The position numbers and the translations under genes are program-made. Below are positions 24,375 through 35,869 of a DNA stretch of 64,000 bases, piece after piece. Positions within the stretch are counted from its first letter, which is position 1. Every line of letters starts with the position of its first letter. Under the pieces are notes generated by a model, which was given only the letters and a program-made list of their open reading frames with translations, was not told the origin of the DNA and searched no databases. Source of the stretch: Panulirus ornatus (lineage: Eukaryota > Arthropoda > Malacostraca > Decapoda > Palinuridae); contig NC_092242.1 in assembly GCF_036320965.1 (NCBI RefSeq), positions 60,781,520 through 60,845,519 of the forward strand. Reading direction: 5' to 3'.

Positions 24375-25078
24375 AATAACAGAGCTGCCGTGCCACACCC
24401 AGGCACACCTTCTGCCACACCCAGACACATCCCACAGTCAGGCACATCCCCGTGCCACACCCACACAGTCACACGCCATTACCACACCTAGGCGCACCTA
24501 ATCCCCGCCATACCCCGGTTATACCAACTCTCTGCCACAGCCAGGCACATTAATCCTCCGCCACACTCGTGCATACCCATCCCCCGTCACACCCACCCTA
24601 AGCACATTCCCCGCCACACCTTCCTCTAGGCACACCCATCCCCTAGAAACACACCCACTTCAACATCCAGGCACATCTAATCCCTGACACACTCTCCTGC
24701 CACTCCCAAGTACACCCACCTTCACCCCTAACCCCAGACACACCCTCCTGCTAATCCTAGGGATACCCAACTCATGGCACACTCAACCTCAGGCACACCC
24801 CACAGTACCCCACACCCGCCTTGCCACACCCTGGCACACTCACACCTAGGCGTACCCCTGCAACACCCAGACACATCCCCATACCACACAGAAGCACAGC
24901 TCCACGCCTCCTCCAGGCACATCCATCCCAAGCACACCTCACAACACCCAAGCACACCTCACAACACTCAGGCAATACTTAAAACATCCTGGCACACCTC
25001 ACAGTACCCAAGCACCAGACAATACACACAACACTCAGGCACACCTCACAACACCCAGGCAATACTTACAATACCTCA
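24375..25078. repeat. degenerate CA/C-rich minisatellite
   Basis: About 700 bp of loosely repeated CCACACCCAGGCACACC-like units of 20 to 30 bp. The order becomes more regular at 24,960-25,075, where CACCTCACAACACCCAGGCA recurs. The open frames across it are composition artefacts. Confidence 0.75.
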
Positions 25079-25109
25079 TTTGTAATTAGTGTCTGATGTT
25101 TTCTGAAAA

Positions 25110-25766
25110 AAATTTCTTTATGTTTCGAAGATCATCTTATTCCAGGAGGATGAACGAAGACTTCTCCAAACGTTTCCATAAGCTACTGATCGACGTACAC
25201 AACGTTTCGCCCATGCATCGGGCGTCTTCAGGGGAAAGTTAATTTCACTAATTTACAATCCCTATCGTAGGAAGGTAGAGTACTAAGAGCTAGTCCCGGG
25301 AGGTAGTATACAAGACAAGTTGGGTGCGAGGAATTGGTTGCTTGGCGAGGAGAGGAAAACGGGAGAGGCACAGGTCGGGAGACAGCCAGATGTTATTCTT
25401 ACCAATGCTGTGACCTTACTCATCAGTCTCTTAGATCTCCAGGGGCTGGTATGGGAAGGGTTCAGTGCTGCAGCTGGCGTTTCATGGGGTGAGGGGGTTG
25501 CTACTCGCTGTCGAATTGTTCGACCATCAAATAGGAGGATTATGGCCACCATGTTCGACTGTCTGGTGATTGATGGAGCTCTGCTACTTATAATGGAAAG
25601 CTTCCAAAATTTGTAGACGCCGTTTATCCTTGATTGATGCGATGATGCAAGTGTTTGTTTTTATTACATCAGTGATGTTGTCTAGGCGCCCCTCCATTAA
25701 AGTGTTTGTTATATGTTAGCTGAGACGGCACGGGCAGATGAGGCCCTAATCAAGGACATCCCATTA

Positions 25767-25770
<4 letters not shown>
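25110..25770 (-). mobile_element. Penelope-like element, 3' portion
   Basis: On the minus strand the segment encodes NKHFNGGAPRQHH-like and ASIKDKRRLQILEAFHYK, then INHQT, with stops. These match the end of the GIY-YIG domain and the C-terminal tail typical of Penelope-like elements (...DKRRLQILEALYI...). The noncoding end contains CTGAAGACGCCCGATGCATG then GGCGAAACGTTGTG, the kind of hairpin-like GCGAAACGTT end common in that class. Truncated and pseudogenic. Confidence 0.6.

Positions 25771-25816
<46 letters not shown>
25771..25816. repeat. compound (TC)n(TA)n at the 3' end of a SINE
   Basis: About 28 bp of TC and 17 bp of TA, directly at the 3' end (minus strand) of the tRNA-like SINE. 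Confidence 0.9.
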
Positions 25817-25982
25817 CCTTAGCCTGAGTCAGGTATTCATTTTATCGACCAACCCCTAGGGGTGGATGAACAGCTGGGTTGACTGTGGACCTACTGCCTC
25901 AAACAAGATTCGAACCTATGCTCTCGACCCTGGGCGGCCCGTGAATGCGTCACGGCCAGGAACGCTAACGCTACACCCAACG
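25817..25982 (-). mobile_element. tRNA-derived SINE inside the Penelope-like element
   Basis: Minus strand: a tRNA-like head with A-box-like TAGCGTTAGCG, B box GGTTCGAATCT and the GCCGTGACGCATTCACGG arm. A conserved-looking body follows (CCCAGCTGTTCATCCACCCC, TAGGGGTTGGTCGATAAAAT), then the 3' end GCTAAGGTATATATA. About 165 bp. It splits the Penelope-like reading frame between 25,770 and 25,985. Confidence 0.75.
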
Positions 25983-25984
25983 CA

Positions 25985-26290
25985 CGTCTACTCTGACCAA
26001 TATGGCGTACATTTTGGGTAGTGCAGTTCCTAGTCACACAGCGACAATGGTAAACCACATTGGCCTTATCCAGAATGTCCCAAAGAGCATTGATGTTGTG
26101 ACGCATGATAAGGTAGGTTGACTTGGGGCTTTTACGGTCGATGACAACTCTCATCTTTTGGTCATTGTCCGTAAGGGAACAGGGTTTTCCCCCCATGATA
26201 TCCGTGACTGCTTTTCTGTTTAGTTTGTGTGCTGGACTGAATATGTTACCATAGCATATAATCATGCCCCTCACACAGAATCTGGGGCTG
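25985..26290 (-). mobile_element. Penelope-like element, GIY-YIG endonuclease portion
   Basis: The minus strand encodes RVVIDRKSPKSTYLIMRHN and DKANVVYHCRCVTRNCTTQN followed by VRHIGQS. This is the VVY...C...C..NV.(Y/H)IG pattern of the GIY-YIG endonuclease of Penelope-like elements, with the usual K.S.LIMR.N stretch upstream. The RT part is missing; the frame runs into a tandem repeat at 26,261. Confidence 0.6.
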
Positions 26291-26520
26291 ACCTTACAAC
26301 AGTAGCCCCTCACACAGGGTCTAGTCTAGGTCTGTGCCTTCAGAAGTAACCCCTCACACAATGTTTGGGGCTGTCCCTCCTACAGTAGCCCCTAACACAG
26401 TGATTTGGGGTTGATCTTCCTTCAGCAGCCCCTCACACAGTGTCTGGGGCTTCTCCTCCTACAGTAGCCCCTCATATAGTGCCTGGGGACGTCCCTCCAG
26501 CAGTAGTCCCTCTACCCTCG
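26261..26520. repeat. 39-40 bp minisatellite, about 6 units
   Basis: AGTAGCCCCTCACACAG anchors start near 26,261, 26,301, 26,345, 26,384, 26,424, 26,463 and 26,502; each unit also carries a GGGGCTG...TCC half. Confidence 0.85.
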
Positions 26521-27769
26521 GGAAAACGCCGATCTGAGAACAGCCCCTCTCACAGTCAGTCACTTCCACCTACCTGGCCCAACGAGGGTGAAGTGTTTCT
26601 TTTGCAAATTCACGTCAATTACTTTCGTAAAGTTAGTCATTTAATGTTAACTTTCCACTGTTTTTAAGTCTATTTTAGTGATAATGATAGGGAAATCGAT
26701 CGCAGGAATTTCAGATTACATAGTTGTTTGTCTGGTACTGAAGCAGTAGATTTTACTGATGCAGGTGTTATAAATGAAACGAACAGGGGGTGTAGCTGGC
26801 AGCGTTGGCAGTGTGAAACCAAGATGGATCTGTTCTTCTGATTATGAAACAAGGAAATGCTAGCGGCGTGAGGATCGCACAGGAGGATCCGGGAACAAGA
26901 ACGGACAGGATCTGCAACGGAGGGGATCGAGCGGCATCTGCCATATGAGGATCGCTTAAACACAGGATCTATCATCAAAAGACAAGGTCATCACAAGAAA
27001 ATGGCGAATTTATCTTAAAATCATCAGACGTCCGGAGAGAGAGACAGGATCAAATTTCTGTATGAAATGATCGAGTTGCATTATCGAGTGGAGATGACGA
27101 CAACGTAGGATCGGAGGAATAAAGAGGATCGGGTTTCCGGGAAAAAGAATCGAGTAGTGTGTTGTGCGTAAAGTTGCCCCAGGGAATGATAAGCGAAGCT
27201 TCCATGAAGGACAAAGCCCTAATTCTCCGTCCGTGAGTCACTCGCGGCTCGACAAAGAACCGATTTAAGGCTTCGTTCAGCTGCGGGTGTGAGCGGGGGG
27301 CGTCAGTGGCTCCCTCACAAGTCTACGTTTGATCTCGTCCTCTTCACTTACCGTTGAAGTCCGAAACCATGGCGCCCGCGCGTCAGTTTATTGTTCTGAT
27401 GTTACTGTGGTTGGTGTCTCCCTAACGAGCAGTTTTGGGCTATGGGTCCAACCCAACGATACTCTTTCCTCCTGGTTCCTTGTTGCCGACATGGTGGAAC
27501 TACCGATCACCGTGATGGCTGAGGGCTGCGTGCTCTCTCCTGGGGGCTGTGGGTCATCTTTTTGGGGCTGTTGGACCGGGGTAACTGCTGTGTGCTGCAG
27601 GCTGTCTACTGAAGGCTACCTATAGAGGGTTAATATGACTATCATACAAACAAAAGAGTTGGTCATGCTTGATATTAACGACGTCACTCAACGATATGGC
27701 CTTCAGCTCCCGGTCATGTATGTTGTCTTAGCGTTCTGCCGGTGGTGGGGGTACAGTATAGTAGGTTGT
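26521..27769. other. no gene; GATC-dotted segment
   Basis: Between 26,870 and 27,150 the motif AGGATC or GATCG recurs about ten times at 15 to 40 bp spacing, suggesting an eroded tandem array. The short plus-strand frame at 27,329-27,625 has no recognised similarity. Confidence 0.35.
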
Positions 27770-27930
27770 GGCCAGGCCGGCCTGCTGCTGGCCCAGTACT
27801 ACTGATGGTGGTGGTGGCCATGCTGGTCCGCTGTTGGCCCAGTACTGCGGGTGGTGGCGATGGCCATGCTGGCCTGCTGCTGGCCCAGTGTTATTGGTGG
27901 TGGTGACGGCCATAGTGGCCTAGTACAGTC
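27770..27930. repeat. 46-bp minisatellite, 3.5 units
   Basis: GGCCA...GCTGG...GGCCCAGT anchors at 27,770, 27,816, 27,862 and 27,908 give an exact 46-bp period. The period is not a multiple of three, so the Pro/His-rich frames over it are not conserved protein repeats. Confidence 0.9.
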
Positions 27931-29519
27931 GGTGGAAGTGCCCTGCCGCAGGGCCACTGAACACACTTGTTTACAGTTACCCCACACCTGCCTCCACACT
28001 TGGCCTCACATCTGCACCCACCACTTGTCTTTATCTAGCACCTGTCCCAACATGTCTGTACATCCGTCTCCACACTCCTCTAAACTTTTATTCACATCGG
28101 CTCAATATACTGACGTCGGAAGGTGACCGGAGGGGCCATGCTGCCGGAAGTACACACACACACACCACACACAGTCAGAGACATATACGTGTATAACCAA
28201 ACAGATGACGATACAGCCGACTCTCGACACCCAATCATACAGCAGTATGAGGCCTCCCGCCTACACTTGTCGCCAACACAGTCTCATGCCCACACTTGCC
28301 ACCCACACGACCTCATACCCACACCCGCCTTCAGTTTCAAATCCCCGTCCACCAGCCACAAGCCTTCCCAAGAAAAATCCATTGCACTGGCCTCGTCCAC
28401 CCCGCTGGTCACGTCAACGGGCCTTTTCACTTGGACTAACATGGCGCGGGCATAACTTGACCCAGCCAACCATGGCCCTCTCGGGTAAAGGTATTTAAGA
28501 CAAGAAAAAGACTGAAGAAACTATTCAGAGCTCCTCGGGTGTTTGTAGATCTGACTCATAAGAAAAGAGAGGTGAAAAGGAGAGATGAAATAGTTCCAAA
28601 GCTTCGCTCTTCGAGGAGATATCATTATGGTCAGTTCTCGTGTGGCTGGTCTCCATATAGAAACCAAGGAAAGGAGCAGAGCCAAACTTTAGCGGTGTTT
28701 AATTGGTATGATGACTATCTGTGTACTACGATGGACTGAAGGCCTGATGTGTGATTGGCAGGGGAGGCCGCTGGTGTTACCAGCCAGGCGAGGGAACTTG
28801 ATCTTCCTGCGGTGTAGTGTTACCACACCAACAAACACGGCCCTACACGCTAGTGTGATCGTGTCATGACAGCATGATGAGAAATGATAATAGTCTCACC
28901 ATATGACCAGAACATAATGACTAATGACCATATCGATCCATGATGAAAATGAAGGAAAACTGTTTATATCAAAACAATTATACTATCCACGTACAGTGGA
29001 GCAGAGGAGGGTAGACAGTAGACCAACTGGTCCTCCAGGCAGAACATGAGCTATCCTATCCAGAGAAGTAATGCAACTGTACATTACATCACAGCATCAC
29101 AATGGGGATCATACATTTCAGTGAGCAACAGAAAACTGAAACACTGGGTCAATCAACAGCGAACGTTACAGAAGAAGGTGAGGAATCTGTCGCTTGTGTT
29201 GACAGCGACGCCAGCACGACGGGCACACGGGAGGCATACCACACCTAAGCAATCTGGTGACACATAAGTGACGATAGATGATATACTGACACAACGTCCT
29301 TGGTGATACATGATACATCGTCGGTGATATGTGAGCCATATACTACACTACAAGTTATGCATTTTGAAGAGATAAACTACGACAAAACAACATGTGGGTC
29401 CATGAATCCCGGAAAGAGGAAGCTGTGTGCCGCGACTGTGGAGGTCGGTAGGTGAGACTGGCTAAGGTAACATGCTGGACGGGGACAGGTGTTTCAATAT
29501 GTAAATACTTCCGAGGATG
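27931..29519. other. no recognised gene
   Basis: A C-rich, loosely repetitive stretch at 27,960-28,090 is followed by mixed sequence. The frame at 28,539-28,739 (FVDLTHKKREVKRRDEIVPK) extends upstream without an obvious acceptor; unidentified. Confidence 0.3.
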
Positions 29520-29830
29520 TGTGAAGATACAGTTGCCAGACGTCTTGAAATACTGCTCAAGATGTCACCAGAGAAAGGGAGAGTGACTAGGGAGTGGGAA
29601 AGGGCAAATGTTACACCTGTCTCTAAGAAAGTAGACCGGGAACTGGCGTTGAACTACAGACCAGTCTCTGGTGGGTGTTGCCGGTAAGGTATCGGAAAAG
29701 ATAACCAGATAACAAATGGATTACTCCCTGAAGAAGACAAATGACTTCATTATGATTTAAGAGAGAGAAGCTCACGCGCAACGAACCTCTTAGATTTCTG
29801 TGAGAGTGAGTTCAGTGTTAACCCCAGGGA
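29520..29830 (+). mobile_element. CR1-like LINE fragment, RT start
   Basis: Encodes REWERANVTPVSKKVDRELA then LNYRPVS, matching the EWK.ANVTPIFKKG...NYRPVS block of CR1/Jockey-type reverse transcriptases, followed after a frameshift by RATNLLDFCESEFS. Decayed. Confidence 0.6.
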
Positions 29831-31611
29831 GGCGTGACAGTAGTGAGTGAGCGGCATGAGTGGAGAGTGTCCTTGACGGGTTAGTGAGAGGAGGGGGGAA
29901 GCAGGAACTGACGGGAAATCGTCGATACGTTCCTAACACACATACAGATAGATATTATCACATGTTTTACCATAATACCAATAATCATGAATTCATATCA
30001 TGGATGACGTTGCTCTAGCAGTATGTCGTAGACATAATTGCTACTGTGAACTGCTCCTGAAAGTTTATTTCTTTTTTATAGTTCATGTACACCCCAAGAT
30101 TCTGTACCTCTCACGTTTTGCATACATTTCTAATGAAAGACATTAATTTCATATGATAACTGCGTGAGTGAATGAAGTAGACCACGTCATAGAACAGGTT
30201 CCACTTATCCATTACATGTACCTGGTACGGGTTTGACGAACGTAATTTACGACAGCATTGGAATTTTCGGAGAAAAAGAAAATGATCTTCACGTCGATGA
30301 TAAAGTGAATATGATCACAGTTGAGAGAACACCCTCCCCTCACAGACTCGCTCTTGACGGGAGTCCCTGGCGGGTAGCGGTGGCAGCGGACGAAGGGCGG
30401 ACAAGGGAAGGTCTGTTGTCAGGGGTTTTTGTTTGATGCTGGCGGAAGCTTGCAACACAGCTCGCTCTCATGATTTTAACAATTGGTCCTCTTTTAATGA
30501 CTCCAAGGCATGAAATATGCCACAAAAGAACCGGGAATGATCATAAAAGATTTAGCAACTGATCATCATGATGAATGTATGATTTGAAAAAGTTTTGATG
30601 CGCATAATACATGAAAACTCAAATCCATTAGAGGGATGTCTTACCACAGCACCCTTATCCCAGTAATGTCCCGACTGTAACGCAAGTGAAGGAAAGTGTA
30701 AAGAGTTGGGGATGAACGCGACAAACACATTGTACGAAAACAGCGGGTGATATCCGGCGCGTGGCTAGGTGCGGGCTAGGCTACAGGTGTACTTCCGCAG
30801 CCAGGAATAGTGGTGACTTGAGCCTCCTCATGTGGTCTTCATGTACCGCCACCGCTGCCGCACGTTACAGAAAAGAAGAGCAGCTATGATTCACGTGTCT
30901 CTGCTTATTTTCTTTCCCTTTTGCTGTTGCTTGTTCCCGTGCCCCAGCATGGAGTATCTGGTGTAGCAACATGGGAGTTAAAAATTGTGACGCGCGGGCG
31001 CATGTGTGGGCGTGGGCGAGGCGGGGGAAGGAGGAATTCAAGCGAGCTCCAGCGTGCGAGACACGGCAGGGATGATCTCCTGCCATCATTTGCAAGAAAT
31101 GAACTTGACGTCTTTCTCTTTAGCATTTGGATGTATCAAGATTGCTAATCTCTACTGTAACATCTCACTCTCTTCCCCCTCTTCCTTTGATCACTCAGAC
31201 GCTCCCTCCCCCACCTCAGACTCGTTTCTCCACCTCCTAATCTCCTCTTTCGTTATAGTTTGGTTGTTTGATATGCTAGCCTGTAATTACGTTACGGTGG
31301 GTCGACAGGCTCGGCTACTCTTCACATTTACTGCCTTGGCTTGCACGAGTGTGGAGCCGTGAGCCTCCTACACCTCGGGTTAGTATTGGATGCGATAGAC
31401 AGGAAGACCTGGCTGGGAAATTATCATGCACTGGTGTTCAGTTGCCTTGGTTAGATAATTACTTTGACTTGGAATAGATAGTAATAGACTCAACAATTCC
31501 CGCGACGATTACACCTAAAATGCAATTTTTTTTTAATTTCCTGAATTATTTTGCTTAAGCTCGCTTACGGAGTTTCTATATCACATGAAATTTATACTTT
31601 ATATGCATGCT

Positions 31612-31615
<4 letters not shown>
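29831..31615. other. no recognised gene
   Basis: No tandem repeats and no convincing exon; overlapping short frames at 30,865-31,362 on both strands are most likely chance. Confidence 0.35.

Positions 31616-31675
<60 letters not shown>
31616..31675. repeat. (GA)n microsatellite
   Basis: 60 bp of uninterrupted GA. Confidence 0.95.
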
Positions 31676-31676
<1 letters not shown>

Positions 31677-32306
31677 ACTCCACCAACGCGCTCACCTTGA
31701 CAACATCACAGAAGCAGCAAGCAAGCGTTCGTTGTCCAAGTTTCGCTTCCCTGACTGCAATTTCCTTGAGAATGATAGCTTTCACTACCGTTGTTTAATC
31801 ACAACACCAAGAATGAACATGATCATTAATCTTCAATCCTGTAAAGCCTCTCGAAGATATTCGAGAAACGTAGATGATTTTGATAAGCAGAAGAACCTGC
31901 GTACCTATGTAAGTAATCAGGTGTAAAGTGATGAAACAGGTGCGGAATGAAAATTAGCCATCGAAAATCTTTTGTAAATGTTTAAGACAGAAACTGCTCG
32001 GATCTGAGGGTGCTCACCCCGCCCTCCTGACCTGTGTTGCAGGTTTAGTTTGAAGGAAAAGACTTTTGAATCGTGGAAACAGTTTATAGTTTACATTTCA
32101 CCCTCTATTGCCTCTTTTTTATACAAAATCAGTGACCATCTACAATACTTAGTCCCGAGTTTCAATAGATAGTTTTTTTTTTTACTATAGTAAGTGAGTT
32201 TGCGTATTTTGAGTATTACTGAAACCTAATGACCTCAAAGTAGTGAAAACTATAGTCAACAAAAATGAAAGGCAAATTCAAAATTGTGTACTCGTAATGA
32301 TACGTA

Positions 32307-32460
32307 ATGACTATGAAAAAAAGGGTTTTATGTAAACTAATAAAGCTTTGGAAGATCTGTTACAACAGGAGTAGTGTGGTATACAATATTGGATGTAATC
32401 TGGACGAGGTTGACCATAAAGTATTGGATATCCTCCGCCACCACCAGGTTACTAGTGAAG
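32307..32460 (+). mobile_element. possible CR1-like LINE fragment
   Basis: Encodes SVVYNIGCNLDEVDHKVLDI then LRHHQV, resembling the (V)YLD..KAFDKVDH..LL.KLRH motif of LINE reverse transcriptases with the first Asp region altered. Weak but in the same strand and order as the fragments at 29.5 and 35.9 kb. Confidence 0.35.
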
Positions 32461-32539
32461 GATTACATAATGTGGAGCCGAGCCCGGCCCGGGCACGGCT
32501 GGTCTCAGACGTCGCCCTTGAACTGGTCAGGCTAGAGGA

Positions 32540-33600
32540 AGGGGAGGTGGGAGGGGGTGAGGTACAGGGGATGTGGGGAACAGGTGACGGAGCGGGGGAG
32601 AGAGTGGATGGGGAAGAGGAAAATACGAGGGTGCATGAAGGACGGTATAGAGACTAGCGTGGAGGGGATGATGGAGGGGCGGATGATTAGGGGAGGGTGT
32701 TATCAGGGGAGATGGTTTTAAGGGGACGGCTTAGTTAGGGGAGGAGTTGGTTAAGAAGTAGTAGCGAGGGACGGCATGGTTAGCAATGAATGGTTAGAAG
32801 AGGAGGTAGTAGGAGAGGGGTGGAGGTGCTGAAAGAGGAGTACTGAGGAAGAGGAGGAGGTGTGATGTGGGGACGAATAATGATGGGAGGGTTGGTTAGT
32901 TGGAGGGGGTGACGTTGGTTGGGGGGGGGGGGTGACGAGAGAGGGTCATGGGAATGGGGTAAGGTTAAGCGATTGTAGGAGAAGCGTGCATCGGAAGGAA
33001 ACGTAATAGGAAACACGATGGTGAACAACAAAGTTATCTGCTGGAAGACCGTAGTGGTGTCCTGAGGTCATAATATCATTTGTGGACGAGACATGGCAGT
33101 AAAGCAGAAGGCTCTACCCCCAACCCCCACTTAACACCCTCTCTGGCACAGCAGGCGGCAGGAAAAAGCTGGGAAGGATCCATATGGAGTATGGAGAGAA
33201 CATACCGACATGGAAGTTTTATAAGTGCGTAAGGCAATAATAACTTAATCAGATTCTGAAGCTCGGGAAGGGTGGCTAGGGAGAGGGATAGGGAGGGGAA
33301 GGGGTGGCTAGGCAAGGGAGTAGTGGGAGAGACGGGGGTGAGGGAAAGGGTTAGTGAGAGTACGGGATGGTAAGAGGAAGTGTGTCGAGGGGTAAAGTGG
33401 TGGGTGAAAGAGTGGTGGGGGACGAGTTGTGAGGGGAGCAGCAGTGAGGGAAGGGATGGTGAGGGAAGGGGTTACTGAGAGGAGGGGGTGGTAAGGGATG
33501 ACGAGGAAAGAGGTGGTGAACGGAGGGGTTGTGAAGGAAAGGTAGTGAAGGGAGGAGTAATGAAGGAAGGGGTGGTGAGGGGAGGGTTTATGAAGCACCG
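32540..33600. repeat. purine-rich degenerate satellite
   Basis: GGGGA-, GGTGAGGGAAGGGG- and TGGTTAG-like units of about 16 to 20 bp recur with much decay at 32,540-32,950 and 33,250-33,600. The 32,955-33,250 stretch between is mixed sequence. Confidence 0.7.
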
Positions 33601-33837
33601 CATCTACCTAAACTTGGTTCATCAGTCCCAGATCATCAGGTGTGAACATTAACATGACATGTCCTTGTTCCTCCCGAGAGGATCAGAGTTTCAGATTTCA
33701 GAAGTTTATTCTCGAAAGAAAATGGAAGGCCATCCACGGTAGGGTGGGTGAGGTGGCGAAAGACCTGTTGATAGTGGCCGTGCAGGTAGGTGTTGGTAGC
33801 GTCACGTGAGGTGTGCAGGTTCAGCAGATGGTGGAAA

Positions 33838-33840
<3 letters not shown>

Positions 33841-33906
<66 letters not shown>
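33841..33906. repeat. (GA)n microsatellite
   Basis: 66 bp of uninterrupted GA. Confidence 0.95.
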
Positions 33907-33911
<5 letters not shown>

Positions 33912-34963
33912 GTATGTGTCATGTGCTCCACCAGATCCTACCATGCTACACCAGGACCATCACTTTGATAGTAAGAGAGTGTCCGAGCCAATGTTTGGAG
34001 CGCCTGGTCCTCCACGCCTTGCTATACCCTCAGGTCTGTTACAAACACATTAAAGATGAAGATACTGAATTCCCTGGAGAACCTCCACACCAGGAACACC
34101 TAGCAAACACTTGCTACAATCTAAGTTGCTTTAGACTCACGCTACATTGTTTTACAGTGTTACTACACTAAACAGATTCGTTCGAGTCTGAAATATTCGA
34201 TAAAACCATAAACCCAAACGTATGTCAACTTTACATACAATGCCGAGGCGCAAGTGGTTATGCAAATGCATACAGACACACGATTCTTTCGAGTGACATG
34301 TATCTCTGTTACACCCTTAAAAACTACGTGGCCCTGGTGGCAAGTGCAACACATACTGGCCACTAACACAACACACTCACCAGCAGCATACACGGCATGG
34401 CATCCACTCCTCCTCACCAAGTCTTTGAATATATAACTGACGCCACACAAATAGCTGGCTTGTTAAAGCCTTATCCAACTTGGCCAGACATGGTAAAACA
34501 TGGACTGTATGTACTGTGTAAGAAACGAAAATAGATTACTTAACAGATTCATTAGACGCTAACTACGTGGCCTCGTTTGACGGTAGAGAATCAATTACTC
34601 GTTACAACTAAACTGCTTGCATACCGGAGTCGTGTAAAGATTCCTATAAGAACAGGAACAGTACAAGCATGAAAGATACGAATTAAGAGTTAAGGAAACT
34701 CTAGCACAAGCTTGGTGTACGAGTAAGTCAACAGTCAACCCAAACTGTCTATACTGCTGCGAGCGCCGAGACGTGAGCTGTTTATGTTCGTGTGTTAACT
34801 GTTTACCCAGAGGTTAACCAGACATATCTGTAACGTGTTTCCTCCCCTTCCCCCTATTATCACTCCTCCTCTGTCACACATTAAACCTTCACGTTACTTA
34901 GTGTCGTTCGTTGATATGTCGAGATGCTGTCAGCTTAGTCACACGGGTACAGTAATATCAATA

Positions 34964-34966
<3 letters not shown>
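33907..34966. other. no gene seen
   Basis: Mixed sequence; frames on both strands without recognisable domains. Confidence 0.35.

Positions 34967-35029
<63 letters not shown>
34967..35029. repeat. (GA)n microsatellite
   Basis: 63 bp of GA. Confidence 0.95.
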
Positions 35030-35032
<3 letters not shown>

Positions 35033-35692
35033 CAGCCAACAAATTTGCCATCAGATCGGTCATAAGGTTCTCTGGCCTGGCTTCTCCTTGCTAAGGTTTG
35101 TTTACATTCTGAAGGAACAACCACGAGCAGTGTAAATACCGTTGGGGAATGACGTCACGCAAGTTAAACGGGTTGGCCATGAACTACAGTCTGGGCTCCT
35201 GGCGGCTCCTACTCCACGCAATCAACGCAGTGAAAGTCCCTCAGCACACATCACAGAATGAAGACTTGATGACAAACCAAGCTGCGACGTCATGAAGCCA
35301 TGAACGGCTAGGAATTTCCTGCCATTTACGATGTACAGAAGACCGTCTTGGACGCTGCTCAAGAGCAACATAAACAATTCAAGGGTTCCATAAAGCGCAA
35401 TTCATGTTAGAAGCTTCACTAACCTCGACCAACAGATGGAGTGACCTTACTGCAACATTGTCGAGAACAATGTTACCAACACGGGCGTCTCTTATGTACG
35501 ATGACTGATACAGTTTAGTTGGGCCAGAGACGCGTTAGCCAGAGTGGATGCATCAGCCGTCAACACGACTGACACACACACACAGGCTGCCCGGAGGAGC
35601 CAGCAGTGGACCGCTCCAGATGTTTGAGGGGCCCCCACACCACCACCACTTTAAAGGGGGGCTATCATGTACTCTGCTCAGTTCGAGTATGA

Positions 35693-35694
<2 letters not shown>
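35030..35694. other. no gene seen; palindromic TGACGTCA near 35,152
   Basis: One perfect cAMP-response-element-like octamer lies in an otherwise unremarkable stretch, with no gene next to it that I can identify. Confidence 0.3.

Positions 35695-35777
<83 letters not shown>
35695..35777. repeat. (TC)n microsatellite
   Basis: About 82 bp of uninterrupted TC. Confidence 0.95.
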
Positions 35778-35780
<3 letters not shown>

Positions 35781-35869
35781 ACGGCCTATTCTTCGTAACT
35801 TTAGATTTTTCTGTGCTGAATGCTAATCCTGTCTGATTAGCAAAAATTCTTCATAAGTGCTCTCAAGTG

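Noticed and set aside
24774..25085. His/Ser/Thr-rich frame
   Set aside because: Product of the degenerate CA-rich minisatellite.
27728..27999. Pro/His-rich minus-strand protein
   Set aside because: Translation of a 46-bp minisatellite; frame not maintained between units.
30865..31362. Overlapping frames on both strands
   Set aside because: No domain, no splice partners, composition not different from flanks.
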